Assembly (NCBI RefSeq): GCF_024679095.1
Contig: NC_066513.1
Span: forward strand, 8,116,404 to 8,180,403
From: Eriocheir sinensis
Lineage: Eukaryota; Arthropoda; Malacostraca; Decapoda; Varunidae
Direction: 5' to 3'
DNA length: 64,000 nt
Below the pieces are notes generated by a model, which made no database searches, was not told where the DNA came from, and was given only the letters and a program-made list of their open reading frames with translations. A program made the position numbers and the translations under genes. Positions 62,261 to 64,000 of this stretch are shown one piece after another. How positions within the stretch are numbered: the first letter of the stretch is position 1; each line of letters opens with the position of its first letter.

Positions 62261-63165
62261 ACAGAGTTATAGACCTAGAGCGCGCGCTTCCGTGTTGTGG
62301 GGTTGGCGGGGGGTGAGGCAAGCTACCCTGGCGCGGCAGCCATCTTGGGGAGCCCACTTTCCCTCACTCTGTGGTGGTGGTTTTTGATGGTGGTGGTGGT
62401 GGTGGTGATAGTGGTGGTGGTGGTGGTGGTGGTGGTGGTGATGATGGTGGTAGTGGTGGTGGTGGTGGTGGTGGTGATGATGGTGGTGGTGAAGGTGGTA
62501 ATGGTGGTGGTGATGATAGTGGTGGTGTTGGTGGTGGCGGTGATGATGGTGGTGGTGGTGATGGTGGTATGTGATAGTAGTGGTGGTGGTGATGGTGGTG
62601 GTGGTGGTGATGCTGGTGGTGGTGGTGACGGTGGTGGTGGTGGTGTTGGTTGTTGTGGTGATGGTGGGGTTGGTGGTGTTGGTGGTGGTGGTGGTGGTGG
62701 TGTTGGTGGTGGTGGTGGTGATGGTGGTGGTGATGATGGTGGTGGTGGTGGTGATGGTGGTGGTGGTGGTGGTGGTGGTGATGATGGTGGTGGTGATGGT
62801 GGTGGTGGTGGTGATGGTGGTGGTGGTGATGGTGGTGGTGGTGGTGGTGGTGATGGTGGTGGTGGTGGTGATGGTGGTGGTGATGGTGGTGGTGGTGGTG
62901 ATGGTGGTGGTGAGATGGTGGTGAGAGAGAGAGAGAGAGAGTGGTGAGTTATGTCATGTCATATGTCACGTCTCTCTCTCTCTCTCTCTCAACCAACTCC
63001 TCCACCCACCACCACCACCACCACCACCTACCACTTACCTCCACTTTGAAGTTGTCGGCTGGAGCACAGAGTTGGCTGGACTGAGCTCCCAAAGATGGCG
63101 GCCGAGGTACTTCCGGTTCCCGCACCCGAGTGTCTGGCTCGCGCGCTCTAGGTATATAACTCTGT
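62261..63165. mobile_element. Mutator-like TIR element with (GGT)n core
   Basis: The inverted ends ACAGAGTTATAGACCTAGAG (62261-62280) and their complement (63146-63165) match over about 27 bp with one difference and continue into GCGCGC. A 10-bp flanking repeat, ACTCCACACC / GCTCCACACC (62251-62260, 63166-63175), fits the 9-10 bp duplication of Mutator-like elements. Removing it rejoins the jockey-like copy. No transposase. The core is a large (GGT)n tract. CAGCCATCTTGG and AAGATGGCGGCC words lie near the two ends, matching the YY1-type CCAT site, possibly regulatory. Confidence 0.7.
62363..63028. repeat. (GGT/GAT)n with inverted (GA)/(CT) and (CCA) partner
   Basis: About 550 bp of GGT/GAT triplets, then (GA)n at 62918-62941, a 30-bp spacer, (CT)n at 62973-62991 and (CCACC)n to 63028: the last two are the complement of the first two in mirrored order. 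Long Gly/Val frames here are artefacts. Confidence 0.93.
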
Positions 63166-63655
63166 GCTCCACACCCACGCAGCTCTTCTAAACTAAACTA
63201 TAACCTTTATGTCCCCTCAACTCTCCTCTTACCGACAGTCTTCTGCCTCTTAAACTGTCACAGTGTTGCCACTTTTTCTATCATCTAACGATTTTTTCAT
63301 GTTGACTGATGTTCTGAGCTTGTTAAATGCATGCCTTTCCCCTCCCGCAGCCCCACTGCTCATGAATATCTACTCTTGCTCACCCCTATGCTCTCCAGGT
63401 CCCTTATTCAAAGCTTAACTGGCATCTTCAATCTTTCATACATCTTGCTGCTAAACTTTCAGCTTTCCTGCGTCTGTAGATCTCCTCCCTACAACTTAAA
63501 TACGTTCAGGAGGGGAGTATCAAGACACTCCTCCATCAGAAGCAGACTCTTTTTTTCTGGTCACTATTATATTCTTTTTTTGTGGCTGAGCTTACCAGGT
63601 TATTTTTTTGTTTGTTTGTTTTGCCCTTCGGCTGCTTCCCTTGCTGTATAAGAAA
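63166..63655 (+). mobile_element. Jockey-like LINE, part 2 of split copy
   Basis: Resumes with the CTCCACACCC..GCAGCTCTTCTAAAC segment and runs through LLNACLSPPAAP-like sequence (about 63320-63360) to the 3' untranslated end near 63655, rich in T then ending AAGAAAAGAAAA. Confidence 0.75.
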
Positions 63656-64000
63656 AGAAAACTAAACCGACCCTTTTGATGCTGTGGGTGGCCGAGGGCG
63701 GCGCTGTGCATATATGGAATCTCACCTGTATCGTACAAGCACACTTTACTCACAGCTGGCCGAGGGCCTTGATACATAAGTAGAACCTCGTTCATCGGGC
63801 ACGAACGGGGGGGGGGGCGTGCCGGATAATCCGTTTTGCCGCTGTTTTGAAACGTACTCCCATAGAATCGCCAAAACTTATAGATAGTGGAGGATGAACA
63901 TCCGAATACCTCCATCAGATTATGGCGGAACTCATTTTTCTCAAGTCTGGTGGATCTCCAACTTCTGCCTTAAGTTAAGCACCTTGAGCTTCCTCTTTTC
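63656..64000. other. Right edge, possible pogo/Tigger trace
   Basis: CGAACGGGGG..CGTGCCGGATAATCCG (63800-63835) loosely recalls pogo/Tigger-type terminal sequence. No TIR pair is inside the window and no coding part was recognised. Confidence 0.3.

Noticed and set aside
62297..62947. Glycine- or valine-rich open frames of 100-216 codons
   Set aside because: Translation of the (GGT)n tract; no start context, and the tract lies in a TIR element inside a dead LINE.
63795..63840. pogo/Tigger element
   Set aside because: Only a loose likeness of terminal sequence near the window edge; no pair of ends.

Overview
The window looks like an arthropod genome, most likely a decapod crustacean. It has long (TA)n, (GT)n, (GA)n and (GGT)n arrays, many CR1-, jockey- and RTE-like non-LTR retrotransposons, tRNA-headed SINEs, Penelope-like elements, and a host gene with small exons in very long introns. 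This is a lineage inference from style; no marker gene was searched. No bacterial-type operon, CRISPR array or stand-alone tRNA/rRNA gene was seen.

The only host gene I can support runs on the + strand. Eight exons (5396-5645, 12646-12713, 23124-23346, 43374-43597, 47887-47959, 48099-48259, 51963-52159, 59224-59395) have splice phases that agree at every junction (0>1, 1>0, 0>1, 1>0, 0>1, 1>0, 0>2, 2>0). They encode the end of one fibronectin type III (FN3) domain, three whole FN3 domains, and the start of a last, divergent domain. The last exon carries a YIAAK motif that resembles the membrane-proximal region of LAR-type receptor tyrosine phosphatases. Signal peptide, transmembrane and catalytic exons would lie outside the window.

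The rest is mobile and repetitive DNA filling the introns. Left of 5396: two jockey-like copies (-), (TA)n arrays, a Penelope fragment with a hammerhead-ribozyme-like motif, and a CR1-like copy split by (TA)n and a SINE. 5.7-12.5 kb: a SINE, then a large LINE (PHD/CCHC ORF1, endonuclease, RT) carrying a CR1 fragment and a TIR element. 12.7-23.1 kb: a minisatellite of splice-donor-like units, RT remnants, nested jockey/CR1 copies, a GC-rich TIR element and an R4-like RT. 23.5-43.3 kb: jockey copies, long CR1-like copies (-) loaded with SINEs, an RTE endonuclease, a Penelope element with ribozyme motif and promoter-like boxes between (TA)n blocks, and a Harbinger-like element with TTA target duplication. 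43.6-47.8 kb: a CR1 copy starting a few bases after an exon donor and split by a piggyBac-like TTAA element. 48-52 kb: three minisatellites and a second PHD/CCHC LINE ORF1. 53-64 kb: a CR1 copy carrying a dead mariner, a Tc1-like TIR element, and a jockey copy split by a Mutator-like element with a giant (GGT)n tract.

Three themes recur. Microsatellites here start inside, or form the tails of, retrotransposons: (TA)n at the RT YIND codons, (GA)n in a LINE ORF1, (AC)n as CR1 tails. Penelope elements sit against (TA)n arrays. Several DNA-transposon insertions can be dated relative to each other and verified because the interrupted LINE supplies the empty-site sequence.
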